From Prochlorococcus marinus CUG1435 (lineage in GTDB: Bacteria > Cyanobacteriota > Cyanobacteriia > PCC-6307 > Cyanobiaceae), in assembly GCA_017644375.1 (NCBI GenBank), contig JAEPLP010000001.1, positions 1,410,001 through 1,474,000 on the forward strand: a DNA stretch of 64,000 bases, in the 5' to 3' direction. The position numbers were made by a program, and so were the translations under genes. The notes beneath the pieces are model-generated. The model searched no databases and had not been told where the DNA came from. It saw nothing but the letters and a program-made list of their open reading frames with translations. Shown in pieces: positions 34,624 to 44,266 of the stretch (positions are counted from its first letter, which is position 1; each line of letters begins with the position of its first letter).

Positions 34624-35856
34624 TTATAAACTTCTCAATGCAACAATTGGATCTAATTTAGAAGCTCTTTTTGCCGGTAAAACCCCAAAGATTAAACCTA
34701 TTGATCCTGAAATTATCATGGTGGAAAAAGTTGTTGTAATTCCTACAGATGCAGGAAGTGGTGTTACCAGAGATAAAAGAAAAACACCTGATAGTCCAGT
34801 TGTTGTTCCTATTAATCCTCCAATTGTAGATAAAATCAATGCCTCAATTAAAAATTGAATTAATATATCAGACTGTTTTGCTCCTATTGCTTTTCTTAGA
34901 CCAATCTCTTCAGTTCTTTCGCTAACAGAAACGAGCATAATATTCATGATTCCTATACCTCCAACCACCAAAGATACTGCCCCAATACCTGCCAACAAAA
35001 ACGTTAACCCACTTGTTATGTTGGTTACTATATTCAATGCATCTTCTTGTGATCTAACTGCAAAGTCGTCATCTCTAATTATTTTATGTCTTTGTCTCAA
35101 TAGGTTAGTAATTTGAAATTTTGCTGCACTAGTTGCGTTTTTATTTATCGCTTCCACACTTATGAAACTTAAACTTACACCATATGTAGGATCCTTCCCA
35201 GTAATCCTATTTACCATGGTGGTTAATGGAATATAAGCATTTTTGTCTTGATTACTTCCAAATACAGCGCCTTTTGGTTTTAATATTCCGATTATTTCAT
35301 AAGTATGATCTTTAATTCTGATTTTTTTTCCAAGTGATGAAGATTCATCTTTGAAAAATTCGTCTTTAAGATCTGGGCCTATTACTACAAAACTTCTTGC
35401 ACTATTTACATCACTTTTTGATAAAAATCTTCCCTTATCTACTTCAAAACTTCTTACTTCGAGAAATTCGGGAGTAACACCCGCAATTGATATGTTAAGG
35501 CTTTTAGAATTTGATTGCACTATTTCGTTAGCAGAGATTTGAGGAGCAACTTTTTTAACTGTTGGGACTTGATTATTTATTGCTTCTGCATCTTCTAAAA
35601 CAAGGTTTTTAGGAAATGAAATACCTCTTCTTCTTGTGTCATTATTTCCAGGAACAATGAATAAAACATTTGCACCTAAATTACTTAATTGGTTTTTTGC
35701 TAATGTTTGAGCACCTCTTCCAAGTCCAACAAGTGTAATAACTGATGCATTTCCTATAATTATCCCCAACATTGTTAACGAACTTCTCAATTTGTTCGAA
35801 ACTAAAGTTTTTGAGGCCATACCGAAGGCTTCTTTTATTGAGATATTCCTAGACAT
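34624..35856 (-). CDS. MacB/FtsX-type ABC transporter permease
   Basis: This 410-residue inner-membrane permease is of the MacB class. It has an N-terminal helix (LRSSLTMLGIIIGNASVITL), then a periplasmic MacB_PCD domain of about 220 residues. Three C-terminal helices follow, with SVSERTEEIGLRKAIGAKQ, the coupling-helix region that contacts the ATPase. Family members export lipids, lipoproteins or peptides, including DevC-type glycolipid export in cyanobacteria. The ATPase gene is not adjacent. Its start overlaps pyk by eight bases, and the divergence of functions suggests packing rather than a pathway. Confidence 0.87.
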   Translation of the reverse strand: MSRNISIKEAFGMASKTLVSNKLRSSLTMLGIIIGNASVITLVGLGRGAQTLAKNQLSNLGANVLFIVPGNNDTRRRGISFPKNLVLEDAEAINNQVPTVKKVAPQISANEIVQSNSKSLNISIAGVTPEFLEVRSFEVDKGRFLSKSDVNSARSFVVIGPDLKDEFFKDESSSLGKKIRIKDHTYEIIGILKPKGAVFGSNQDKNAYIPLTTMVNRITGKDPTYGVSLSFISVEAINKNATSAAKFQITNLLRQRHKIIRDDDFAVRSQEDALNIVTNITSGLTFLLAGIGAVSLVVGGIGIMNIMLVSVSERTEEIGLRKAIGAKQSDILIQFLIEALILSTIGGLIGTTTGLSGVFLLSLVTPLPASVGITTTFSTMIISGSIGLIFGVLPAKRASKLDPIVALRSL

Positions 35857-37639
35857 ATTTATATTTATCTATTGAATCATCATCTTCAATTTGCCCCATG
35901 TATATAACTCCTTCATTAAGTTGCAGTGTAATAAGGTCACCATTACTAATTTGATGATTATCCATATTTTCCAAATTACAAATTGTAGAAATCTTTTTAT
36001 TTTTTTTGTTAAACAAAGCATAAACATCATTTACTTTTTGATTCGTAACAATACCCGCAATATTTTTACTAAGTGGAATATTTTCCATTAATTCCTCTGG
36101 AACAAATAATATTTCTCCTGGACAAATTAAGGATATATCAAGATTATTTTTTATTATTCTTGCTTTACCAGTAACACCGATTTCTCCTATCGAAATTCCT
36201 CTTGAAACAATTTTTCTTACTAGACCAACTTTTATTAAATCTGTAGAGCCACTTATACCAGTCAATGTGCCTGCAGTTTGAACTACTAAATCGCCTTGAT
36301 TTAGGATCCCCATCTCCTGAGCAATTTGCATAGCCAAACTAAAAGTTTTTGCAGTTCTCTCATCATTTTTTACTACTATGGGAGTTACCCCCCAAACAAG
36401 TTGCAATCTTCTCGCTACACTCCTCTCTGTAGTAGTTGCCAAGATAGGTGTTGGTGGTCTGAATTTGCTTACATTTCGAGCAGTAGAACCTGATTTTGTT
36501 AAAGGGATTATAGCTCCTGCATCAAGTTGTCGAGCTATATTACTTACTGCTGCACTAATAGCATTTGGGATCGTACTAGCTAAGTGACTCTCAATAGCTT
36601 TAAGTGGATAATCCCTTTCAATTCTTCTGGCTATAGTTGCCATCGTTTCTACTGCTTCTACAGGATAATCACCAACTGCAGTTTCGTTTGAAAGCATTAC
36701 AGCATCTGTTCCATCCAAAATTGCGTTAGCAACATCGCTAACTTCAGCCCTGGTTGGCCTAGGATTAGAAGCCATAGAATCAAGCATTTGAGTAGCTGTA
36801 ATTATTGGTATACCTAATGAATTAGCTTTTCTTATTAATTCCTTTTGTAAAAGAGGAACTTCTTCAGCAGGCATTTCTACTCCTAAATCACCTCTTGCAA
36901 CCATAACCCCATCACATAAGGGTAATAAAGTATCAATTTGATCAATTGCTTCAAATTTTTCTATTTTTGCGACTACAGGAGTTGAATGCCCATTTTTGTT
37001 TATTAAATCTTTTATTTCGTTTATATCGGATGGATTTCTTACGAAACTTAGGGCTATCCAATCAACTCCTTCAGATAAGCCGAATTGTAAATCCTCTTTA
37101 TCTTTTTCTGTTAATGCTTTTACTGATAACTGAACATCTGGGAAATTTACACCTTTATTATTTGAAAGAACACCCCCTACTGTTACCAGACACCTTAAAA
37201 GATTAGCTTTTATATCTACTTTTTCTACAATCATTTCTATTTTGCCATCATCTAAAAGTATTCTTTTCCCTTCGTTAACTTCTTGCGAAAGTTTGTCGTA
37301 GGTTACATTAGCAATAGTGTTTGTACATTCAACTTCGTTTGATGTAAGAATAAATTTATCACCTTTTTTAACTTTTACTGGACCATCCTTAAAGCGCCCT
37401 AATCTTATTTTGGGTCCTTGAAGATCTTGTAATATTCCAATATCTATATCTAACTTTTTTGATACTTCTCTTATGGTTTTTATTCTCTCAGCATGATCTT
37501 TATGATCTCCATGCGAAAAATTTAATCTGAAGGTTGTTACTCCAGCTTTAATTAAATCTGTAATTATCTCTTCAGATTGAGTTGCAGGGCCAATAGTTGC
37601 TACTATTTTTGTTCTTCTATTTAAATCAATATTCGACAT
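35849..37639 (-). CDS. pyk: pyruvate kinase with C-terminal PEP-utiliser-like domain
   Basis: Pyruvate kinase makes ATP and pyruvate from PEP. The 596-residue protein has the standard barrel: TKIVATIGPATQSEEIITDL at the start, ILQDLQGPKIRLGRF, the Lys-containing PVVAKIEKFEAIDQ and MVARGDLGVEMP. ITATQMLDSMASNPRPTRAE follows. After the regulatory C domain there is an extra 110-residue domain (GKARIIKNNLDISLICPGEI) resembling the PEP-utilising mobile domain, usual in cyanobacterial and Bacillus enzymes. ATG 37639 faces the MazG-like gene across 61 bases. Confidence 0.96.
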   Translation of the reverse strand: MSNIDLNRRTKIVATIGPATQSEEIITDLIKAGVTTFRLNFSHGDHKDHAERIKTIREVSKKLDIDIGILQDLQGPKIRLGRFKDGPVKVKKGDKFILTSNEVECTNTIANVTYDKLSQEVNEGKRILLDDGKIEMIVEKVDIKANLLRCLVTVGGVLSNNKGVNFPDVQLSVKALTEKDKEDLQFGLSEGVDWIALSFVRNPSDINEIKDLINKNGHSTPVVAKIEKFEAIDQIDTLLPLCDGVMVARGDLGVEMPAEEVPLLQKELIRKANSLGIPIITATQMLDSMASNPRPTRAEVSDVANAILDGTDAVMLSNETAVGDYPVEAVETMATIARRIERDYPLKAIESHLASTIPNAISAAVSNIARQLDAGAIIPLTKSGSTARNVSKFRPPTPILATTTERSVARRLQLVWGVTPIVVKNDERTAKTFSLAMQIAQEMGILNQGDLVVQTAGTLTGISGSTDLIKVGLVRKIVSRGISIGEIGVTGKARIIKNNLDISLICPGEILFVPEELMENIPLSKNIAGIVTNQKVNDVYALFNKKNKKISTICNLENMDNHQISNGDLITLQLNEGVIYMGQIEDDDSIDKYKYV

Positions 37640-37700
37640 ATATAGATAATATTGCTAGATATAAATAAATTTACCATACCCAAAGTTAGTTATTTAAGTC

Positions 37701-38030
37701 ATGGATTTTAAAACTTATCAGAAAAAAGCCAGGGAAACAGCACAGTATCCTAATTTAGGCTCAAATAATATTTATCCAACTCTTGGTTTGGTTGGAGAGG
37801 CTGGTGAGGTAGCAGAAAAAGTAAAAAAAGTTATAAGAGATAAAAATGGAATATTTGATAACGAATCAAAATTAGGTATTAAAAAGGAATTAGGAGATGT
37901 TTTGTGGTACATCTCAAATCTTTGCACAGAATTAAATTTTAACTTAGAGGATGTGGCATTACAAAACCTTGAAAAACTAAAATTGAGAGCTGATAAAGGG
38001 AAAATAAGCGGTTCTGGAGATGATAGATAA
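37701..38030 (+). CDS. MazG-like nucleotide pyrophosphohydrolase
   Basis: This 109-residue all-alpha NTP pyrophosphatase of the MazG fold probably cleans up non-canonical or excess nucleoside triphosphates. The metal-binding EExxE...ExxD pattern is visible as GLVGEAGEVAEKVKKVIRD and KKELGDVLWYISNLCTEL. It is a single-domain type, unlike the double-domain E. coli MazG. It is a monocistronic gene whose stop is two bases from the convergent yggT stop. Confidence 0.88.
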   Translation: MDFKTYQKKARETAQYPNLGSNNIYPTLGLVGEAGEVAEKVKKVIRDKNGIFDNESKLGIKKELGDVLWYISNLCTELNFNLEDVALQNLEKLKLRADKGKISGSGDDR

Positions 38031-38032
38031 AT

Positions 38033-38311
38033 TCAGCTATAACCTAAGCTTGCATACTGTAGATTAGTAATTAAATTTTGAATAACATTTAAAAGTAAAA
38101 AAGCTAATAAAGAAGAAATATCAAATCCACCTATTGGAGGAATAATGCCCCTAAAAATGTTTAAATATGGATCTGTGATAGAAGTTAACGCAGATAAAAC
38201 TCCATTGCTCCAATCTATACCTGGGAACCATGTAAGTAAAATTCTTATTATTAATATGAAAGAATAAATTGATAAAGTTTGGCCCAGAACTGCGAAAATC
38301 TCAGATAACAT
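38033..38311 (-). CDS. YggT/Ycf19-family membrane protein
   Basis: This 92-residue protein has two membrane segments of the YGGT family (plastid Ycf19). The diagnostic sequence IIRILLTWFPGIDWSNGVLS is present at about residues 20-39. ITDPYLNIFRGIIPPIGGFD follows, then the second helix. In plants and cyanobacteria the family is linked to thylakoid or nucleoid organisation and cytochrome assembly, but its exact role is unsettled. It follows scpB after 38 bases. Confidence 0.9.
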   Translation of the reverse strand: MLSEIFAVLGQTLSIYSFILIIRILLTWFPGIDWSNGVLSALTSITDPYLNIFRGIIPPIGGFDISSLLAFLLLNVIQNLITNLQYASLGYS

Positions 38312-38349
38312 TATCTTGTTGTAATTTAATATATTCTAACATTTACTTA

Positions 38350-38901
38350 TTATCGTTGCTTGTTGTTAGAGCTCCCTATTTTAGAAAGATATTCGTTACT
38401 TACAGCAAAAGTTTGAAAAAACTTTTCTGATAATGATAACCAATATGATCTACCCTCTTTTTGCTTACGTTTGACAATAAACTTCTTTTCTAATAATTCT
38501 TTAATGTGGTCATAAGCTCCTGAACCTCTTAAAAGTATAAGATCTGATTGCAGGATCTTTTTTTTGATTGCAATGGTTGCTAATGTCCTTAATTCTGATG
38601 TTTTTAAATCAGAAGGAAGTAAATCCTCAACGAATTCATTAAGACTAGATTTTAGTTCGAGAGAAAAACTATTATCAACTTCATTTAATTCAATAGCCGA
38701 GCTTGAATTAGAATATTTATTTTTTAGATCTTTAATTACATCATTTATTGAGTTGATATCAGAATTAGTAATTTCTGAAAGATCCCTTTTTGTTATAGGT
38801 CTACCTTTTAAATATAGAACAGCCTCAACTTTAGTAACTAGTTCTATATCAGATAGTTGCTTGGTTTTCAGATCGGACTGATTGATTTTTCTTACCGAAA
38901 T
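38350..38901 (-). CDS. scpB: ScpB, segregation and condensation protein B, no canonical start codon
   Basis: ScpB joins ScpA and SMC in the bacterial condensin complex. The minus-strand frame encodes about 184 residues of two winged helices. The core begins LVTKVEAVLYLKGRPITKRD and includes SELRTLATIAIKKKILQSDL and RGSGAYDHIKELLEKKFI. The end is YLSKIGSSNNKQR. The frame has no ATG, GTG or TTG at all between its upstream TAA (38917-38919) and its end. The ATT at 38901 is a formal choice, and other non-AUG codons such as ATC or CTG downstream are possible. It lies just after ilvA (21 bases). Confidence 0.82.
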   Translation of the reverse strand: MSVRKINQSDLKTKQLSDIELVTKVEAVLYLKGRPITKRDLSEITNSDINSINDVIKDLKNKYSNSSSAIELNEVDNSFSLELKSSLNEFVEDLLPSDLKTSELRTLATIAIKKKILQSDLILLRGSGAYDHIKELLEKKFIVKRKQKEGRSYWLSLSEKFFQTFAVSNEYLSKIGSSNNKQR

Positions 38902-38922
38902 CTTTCCTAATTTACCTTATAT

Positions 38923-40464
38923 TTAATCTGATGCACCAAGGAATAATTTATATGTATCGTTTTGAGTTTCGTCCCAGAATTTATAGCCTAAAATTCTTAC
39001 AAATTCGTTCCACTCTAAAATTTCATTTCTATCGATTAAAACTCCAATAACAATTTTCCCTACATCCGCACCATAATTCCTATAGTGGAAAACGCTTATC
39101 GACCAATTTGATTTCATATTATTTAAGAAATTTATTAGCGCTCCAGGCCTTTCAGGAAACTCAAATCTGTATAAAAGCTCGACAAAATTTCTGTTATTCA
39201 TTTCTTTAAAATTCTTTGGTAATCTTCCACCAACCATATGTCTAAGATGATTTTTAGATAATTCATCATCACTTATGTCAATAAATGGGTACTCCGAATT
39301 CCTAAATTCATCTAAAAGATTTTTTTTATCAATTAATCCATAGACTTGAACTCCTACAAAGATTTGGGCATTGTTTGAATTCGACATTCTATAGCTAAAT
39401 TCAGTTAGATTTCTATTATCAAGTAACTTACAAAAATTAATTAAACTTCCAGGTCGTTCAGGAATTTCAACTGCCATCATTACCTCTTTGCACTCTCCAA
39501 GTTCTGCTCTTTCTGCTACAAATCTGAGCCGCTCAAAATTCATATTTGCACCACAAGCAATCGCTACCATTTTTTTATTTGAATGATTCGAATTAAAAAT
39601 ATCTTTTTTCATTCCTGCAATTGATAATGCTCCTGCTGGTTCTAGTATTGATCTAGTATCCTCAAAAACATCTTTTATAGCAGCACATATTTCATCGGTA
39701 TTAACCCTAATCATCTTATCTATATATTTCCTTCCAATATCAAAAGTATTTTTACCAATTTTTTTAACCGCTACTCCATCTGCAAATTGACCGACAGAGG
39801 ATAATTCCACAATTTTTGATTCTTCCAAGGATTTTGTCATAGCGTCTGCGTCTTCAGGTTCTACGCCAATTATCTTTACTTCAGGCCATATTTTTTTAAT
39901 GTATAAAGATATTCCTGATATTAATCCACCACCACCAACAGCAATATAAATTGCATAAGGTTTTTCCTTTAGTTGCTGTTCAAGTTCAATAGCTATAGTT
40001 CCTTGTCCAGCTATTACATCTGGATCATCAAATGGATGAATAAAACATAAATTTCTTTCTTGACTAATCCTTATAGCCTCTTTGTAAGTTTCATCATAAT
40101 TATCACCAAATAATATAACTTTTGCTCTTAAATTCTTTACTGCATTAACTTTTACTAGGGGCGTTGTAATGGGCATTAATATGGTTGCTTGGCAATTTAA
40201 TTTCAGAGCACTTAGTGCAACTCCTTGAGCATGATTACCAGCACTTGAAGTAATTACTCCCTGAGTAAGCTGCGATTTACTGAGCTTACTCATCTTGTTA
40301 TATGCTCCTCTTATTTTGAATGAAAATACATCTTGAAGATCTTCTCTTTTTAGAAAGACTTCATTATTAAGTGTAATACTTAAATTTTTAGCTTTCTCTA
40401 GTGGCGTTTTTTTTGCTACTTCATAGACTTCAGCTTGAAGTATTTTTTCAAAATAATCATTCAT
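38923..40464 (-). CDS. ilvA: threonine ammonia-lyase, biosynthetic
   Basis: IlvA deaminates threonine to 2-oxobutanoate, the first step of isoleucine synthesis. The 513-residue protein has a PLP domain with the Lys in DVFSFKIRGAYNKMS and the glycine loop YIAVGGGGLISGISLY. Two C-terminal ACT-like regulatory domains start at VEIPERPGSLINFCKLLD and FPERPGALINFLNNM, the allosteric arrangement inhibited by isoleucine. It is divergent from dxs across 116 bases and is followed by scpB. Confidence 0.95.
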   Translation of the reverse strand: MNDYFEKILQAEVYEVAKKTPLEKAKNLSITLNNEVFLKREDLQDVFSFKIRGAYNKMSKLSKSQLTQGVITSSAGNHAQGVALSALKLNCQATILMPITTPLVKVNAVKNLRAKVILFGDNYDETYKEAIRISQERNLCFIHPFDDPDVIAGQGTIAIELEQQLKEKPYAIYIAVGGGGLISGISLYIKKIWPEVKIIGVEPEDADAMTKSLEESKIVELSSVGQFADGVAVKKIGKNTFDIGRKYIDKMIRVNTDEICAAIKDVFEDTRSILEPAGALSIAGMKKDIFNSNHSNKKMVAIACGANMNFERLRFVAERAELGECKEVMMAVEIPERPGSLINFCKLLDNRNLTEFSYRMSNSNNAQIFVGVQVYGLIDKKNLLDEFRNSEYPFIDISDDELSKNHLRHMVGGRLPKNFKEMNNRNFVELLYRFEFPERPGALINFLNNMKSNWSISVFHYRNYGADVGKIVIGVLIDRNEILEWNEFVRILGYKFWDETQNDTYKLFLGASD

Positions 40465-40580
40465 ATATATATTTTTAGCATTAATTATTAATCTAATAAA
40501 ACATTACATGATCTATTTCAAAAAAAATACTCATTTTGCACCTCGGCGTTTTAAATTATATAAATACCAAACTTTATTAA

Positions 40581-42470
40581 ATGCTTTTAAGTGAGTTAAG
40601 TCATCCAAATCAACTTCATGGCTTAACAGTTTCACAATTAGAGGAAATTGCTTGTCAAATTAGAGAAAGGCATCTTCAAGTAGTATCTACTAGTGGTGGA
40701 CATCTCGGTCCTGGATTAGGTGTTGTTGAGCTAACGTTAGCTTTATATCAAACACTTGATCTAGATTTCGACAAAGTTGTTTGGGATGTAGGACATCAAG
40801 CTTATCCGCATAAATTAATAACAGGACGTTTCGGTCAATTCGATTCCCTTAGACAACAAAATGGAGTAGCTGGATATCTAAAAAGAAGCGAAAGTAAATT
40901 TGATCATTTTGGTGCTGGGCATGCAAGTACTTCTATTTCTGCCGCTTTAGGAATGGCAATAGCAAGAGATAGGAAAGGTGAAAATTACAAATGTGTCGCT
41001 GTTATTGGAGATGGAGCATTAACTGGAGGAATGGCATTAGAGGCTATAAATCATGCAGGTCACTTACCAAGTACTCCTTTTGTTGTAGTTTTAAACGATA
41101 ATGATATGTCTATTTCACCTCCAGTTGGAGCCCTTTCATCCTACTTAAATAAAGTAAGAGTTAGTCCATCACTGAAATTTTTGTCTGATAGTGTTCAAGA
41201 AAGTGTAAAAAATATTCCATTAATTGGTAAGGATATTCCAGAAGAACTAAAAAATATTAAAGGAAGCGTTAGACGTCTAGCTGTTCCTAAGGTTGGTGCT
41301 GTTTTTGAAGAACTTGGATTTACATATATGGGTCCAATTGACGGTCATGATATTGGAAATTTAATTAATACATTTAACGCTGCTCATAAACTTAAAAAGC
41401 CCGTACTTGTTCATGTTGTCACGACTAAAGGTAAGGGTTACCCTTATGCAGAAGCTGATCAGGTTGGATATCATGCACAATCTGCATTCGATCTGACAAC
41501 TGGGAAATCTATCCCATCAAAAAAACCTAAGCCTGTTAGTTATAGTAAAATATTTGGTCAAACCTTATTGAAAATATGTGAACAAGATAGCAAAGTCGTA
41601 GGTATTACAGCAGCAATGGCTACAGGTACTGGTTTAGATATATTGCAAAAAAATATTCCAGATCAATATATCGATGTGGGAATAGCAGAACAACATGCGG
41701 TTACTCTTGCAGCAGGAATGGCATGCGATGGTCTTAAACCAGTCGTAGCTATTTATAGTACTTTTCTTCAACGTGCTTTCGATCAATTAATACATGATGT
41801 AGGGATACAAAATTTACCTGTATCATTCGTACTTGATAGAGCTGGGATAGTTGGAGCTGACGGTCCTACTCACCAAGGCCAGTACGATATAAGTTATATG
41901 AGATCTATACCTAATTTTGTATTAATGGCACCAAAAGATGAGTCTGAATTACAGAGAATGTTAATAACTTCAATTAACCATAAGGGCCCTACTGCTCTAA
42001 GAATACCAAGAGGTTCTGGATTAGGGGTAGCTGTAATGGATGAGGGTTGGGAACCTTTGAATATAGGTGAAGCAGAAGTACTTGAAGAAGGAGAAGATAT
42101 TTTAATTATTGCTTATGGATCAATGGTCGCATCAGCTATTGAAACAGCAAAGATACTAAAAGAAATGAATGTTAATGCTTGTATTGTTAATGCAAGATTT
42201 GTTAAACCTCTAGATAAAAATCTTATTATGCCGTTAGCAAATAGGATTCAAAAAGTAGTTACTATGGAAGAAGGAACTCTAATAGGTGGATTTGGTTCCG
42301 CAATAGTTGAACTATTCAACGATAATGAACTAAATATTCCTGTTTACAGAATAGGTATACCAGATGTATTGGTTGATCATGCTTCACCTGATCAGAGTAA
42401 AGAAAAACTAGGTCTTATGCCTGATCAGATGGCAGATAAAATTATCGAGAAATATAGGTTAAATAATTAA
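40581..42470 (+). CDS. dxs: 1-deoxy-D-xylulose-5-phosphate synthase
   Basis: DXS condenses pyruvate and glyceraldehyde 3-phosphate, the entry step of the MEP isoprenoid pathway. The 629-residue enzyme shows [19 protein letters not shown], the thiamine-diphosphate motif [19 protein letters not shown], and [34 protein letters not shown] follows in the middle domain, with a C-terminal transketolase domain. It is monocistronic, bounded by ilvA upstream (divergent) and psaK downstream (convergent, 19 bases). Confidence 0.97.
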   Translation: MLLSELSHPNQLHGLTVSQLEEIACQIRERHLQVVSTSGGHLGPGLGVVELTLALYQTLDLDFDKVVWDVGHQAYPHKLITGRFGQFDSLRQQNGVAGYLKRSESKFDHFGAGHASTSISAALGMAIARDRKGENYKCVAVIGDGALTGGMALEAINHAGHLPSTPFVVVLNDNDMSISPPVGALSSYLNKVRVSPSLKFLSDSVQESVKNIPLIGKDIPEELKNIKGSVRRLAVPKVGAVFEELGFTYMGPIDGHDIGNLINTFNAAHKLKKPVLVHVVTTKGKGYPYAEADQVGYHAQSAFDLTTGKSIPSKKPKPVSYSKIFGQTLLKICEQDSKVVGITAAMATGTGLDILQKNIPDQYIDVGIAEQHAVTLAAGMACDGLKPVVAIYSTFLQRAFDQLIHDVGIQNLPVSFVLDRAGIVGADGPTHQGQYDISYMRSIPNFVLMAPKDESELQRMLITSINHKGPTALRIPRGSGLGVAVMDEGWEPLNIGEAEVLEEGEDILIIAYGSMVASAIETAKILKEMNVNACIVNARFVKPLDKNLIMPLANRIQKVVTMEEGTLIGGFGSAIVELFNDNELNIPVYRIGIPDVLVDHASPDQSKEKLGLMPDQMADKIIEKYRLNN

Positions 42471-42489
42471 AAATTTAATAAATAAATTT

Positions 42490-42750
42490 TTATAAAACAC
42501 CTCTTGAAGCTAATCCTAGAATAGCCCCAATACCGAATATGTGACCAAGGCAATTAGCTCCTACTACTGATGCGTGACTTAAACCACCATAAAATTTTGA
42601 ATTAGGTATTTCAAATCCTTCATTAGGTTTTCTTATTGTTGCTCTAGCAATTGCATAAGCAAAAACATTACATGCAATCATTACGACGGCACACTTTGGA
42701 GACCAAGAAAAAGTTGCTGGATCTGCAGCTGCAAATAATGTAGTAAACAT
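42490..42750 (-). CDS. psaK: photosystem I reaction centre subunit PsaK
   Basis: PsaK is a peripheral two-helix subunit of photosystem I that binds chlorophyll and helps antenna attachment. The 86-residue protein has helices around WSPKCAVVMIACNVFAYAIA and VVGANCLGHIFGIGAILGLA, joined by a loop with GFEIPNSKFYGGLSHASVV. The length is typical (85-87). ATG 42750 lies 66 bases after DUF3593, so it may have its own promoter. Confidence 0.94.
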   Translation of the reverse strand: MFTTLFAAADPATFSWSPKCAVVMIACNVFAYAIARATIRKPNEGFEIPNSKFYGGLSHASVVGANCLGHIFGIGAILGLASRGVL

Positions 42751-42816
42751 AAAAAATCGTTATTTTTATATATTCTCTAATACTTTTACCTAAAAAACAC
42801 AAAATTGTAAAAGGTC

Positions 42817-43152
42817 TTAAGAGTTGTTTACTTCTAAGGTATTTAAAAACTTTAAAAATCCAAACAAAATAACAAAATCACTTAGGGTTAAGAAGGATTC
42901 TGCTAAACCATGCAGGAAGTCAATCTCAACAAGGGTTTTACCATAGTAATATAGAGTAAAAATAGATATTAATATAGTAATCAATACGAATAATACAGTT
43001 AACGAAAATCCTGTTTTTACAAAATTATTAACAGATTTGATTTTATATAAATAGAACAAAAATATTGCATAAGGAATTATTGATACTGCGAACAAAAATG
43101 TGTTATCGATTGAACCTAATTTCTCTATAAATTTTAAAAATAAATCATTCAT
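42817..43152 (-). CDS. DUF3593 membrane protein
   Basis: This 111-residue protein has three predicted membrane helices (about 18-36, 48-70 and 85-103). It contains SIIPYAIFLFYLYKIKSVNN, resembling cyanobacterial and plastid DUF3593. Its biochemical function is unknown. It overlaps the upstream DUF2499 gene by eight bases and is probably translated together with it. The pair precedes psaK, so a thylakoid role is plausible but unproven. Confidence 0.72.
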   Translation of the reverse strand: MNDLFLKFIEKLGSIDNTFLFAVSIIPYAIFLFYLYKIKSVNNFVKTGFSLTVLFVLITILISIFTLYYYGKTLVEIDFLHGLAESFLTLSDFVILFGFLKFLNTLEVNNS

Positions 43153-43447
43153 AAGTCTCTTTTCCTCTAAAAATCCTTATTGCTGCTAAGGCTAATGTTG
43201 AATTTCCTATAAATGTAAATATTCCTTGAAGTGATACTAGACCGTAAAGATTTTCCTGGTTGTCATAGATATGCCAAGTTATCGCACACATAGCACCTAT
43301 TAAGTTTGGGACCATGGCGAGGCTTAGCCAAAAAAATAAATTATATTTTTTATATGTAGAAATTTTTTTTATGGCAAATATGGCAACAATCCACTCTATT
43401 ACTGATGAGATATGTATTAACCAAGTTCCAAATGATAATTCGTGCAA
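43145..43447 (-). CDS. DUF2499 membrane protein
   Basis: This 100-residue protein has three membrane segments. It opens HELSFGTWLIHISSVIEWIV, which is characteristic of cyanobacterial/plastid DUF2499, and contains LAMVPNLIGAMCAITWHIYD. The function is unknown. It is four bases after the peroxiredoxin gene and overlaps DUF3593 by eight bases, so the two DUFs probably act together. The start ATG gives MHELSFG. Confidence 0.78.
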   Translation of the reverse strand: MHELSFGTWLIHISSVIEWIVAIFAIKKISTYKKYNLFFWLSLAMVPNLIGAMCAITWHIYDNQENLYGLVSLQGIFTFIGNSTLALAAIRIFRGKETYE

Positions 43448-43451
43448 AATT

Positions 43452-43988
43452 TTATATTTTTTTCTTTAAAACGTTGAGAACTTCTTTAGCATGATTTATA
43501 GGTAAAACACTAATCCATCTATAAGAAATTTTCCCATCTGGAGAAATCAAAAAAGTATTTCTATCTGAGAATGGAGGAATCCAGGAACCATATTCATCAC
43601 TAATAATTCCGTGAGGATCAGATAATAAAGTGTAGTTTATTGACTTCTCGCTGCAGAAACTTTCATGAGAATCTTGATTATCGGCACTAATGCCAACAAT
43701 TTCGGCATTATTTTTTGAAAAATCTTTTTTTAATTCTGAAAATCCTTTAGCTTCAAGGGTACAGCCTGCTGTAAAATCTTTAGGGTAAAAATACATAACA
43801 AGCCATTTACCTTTAAAATCACTTAATTCCCAAGTTGTTTTTGTTTTTATGTTTTTATTAAAACCTTCTAACTGAAAGTTGGGAGCCATATCTCCAACTT
43901 CAGGAGCAAAATCAAAAGAGAAGGCTGAATTACAATTAAATAAGATAATAAATGGTATTAATATACTTGCAACTAAATTTCTCATCAA
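43452..43988 (-). CDS. exported PrxQ/BCP-type peroxiredoxin
   Basis: This 178-residue thiol peroxidase has an N-terminal signal peptide or membrane anchor (LVASILIPFIILFNCNSAFS). The BCP-type fold begins VGDMAPNFQLEG. The peroxidatic Cys is 76 in PKDFTAGCTLEAKGFSEL. The Cys five residues later that is typical of E. coli BCP is replaced by Lys81, and Cys112 (ESFCSEK) may serve as resolving Cys. The signal sequence suggests a lumenal or periplasmic site. It is located between rpmB and DUF2499 with 2-4 base gaps. Confidence 0.87.
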   Translation of the reverse strand: MMRNLVASILIPFIILFNCNSAFSFDFAPEVGDMAPNFQLEGFNKNIKTKTTWELSDFKGKWLVMYFYPKDFTAGCTLEAKGFSELKKDFSKNNAEIVGISADNQDSHESFCSEKSINYTLLSDPHGIISDEYGSWIPPFSDRNTFLISPDGKISYRWISVLPINHAKEVLNVLKKKI

Positions 43989-43990
43989 AT

Positions 43991-44227
43991 TTAGAATTTT
44001 TTTAAATCAACTCCATTTGATTTAGCAAATTTATCTAAACCTACTTTTTGTATAGATTTTAGGGCTTTGGTACTTATTTTTATATTTACCCATTTTTTTC
44101 CCTCTTCCCACCATAGTTTCCTTTTTTGGAGATTAACTTGCTGCAATTTTTTTGTACGAATATGTGAGTGACTCACTGCCATCCCGTTATTAGCTTTTGC
44201 ACCAGTAAGTTCGCAAACTCTTGACAT
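43991..44227 (-). CDS. rpmB: 50S ribosomal protein L28
   Basis: The 78-residue L28 protein begins [20 protein letters not shown], the family N-terminus. It contains the [20 protein letters not shown] block. The C-terminal region [20 protein letters not shown] also fits. The length is standard. It is followed two bases later by the peroxiredoxin gene, and preceded by htpG with 39 bases between. Confidence 0.96.
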   Translation of the reverse strand: MSRVCELTGAKANNGMAVSHSHIRTKKLQQVNLQKRKLWWEEGKKWVNIKISTKALKSIQKVGLDKFAKSNGVDLKKF

Positions 44228-44266
44228 ATTTATTGAGTTATATCTTTAAAAATTTTAACACATGAC

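Noticed and set aside
38564-38881. Plus-strand open frame of about 105 residues
   Set aside because: It is antisense to scpB; the minus-strand frame encodes a recognisable complete ScpB.
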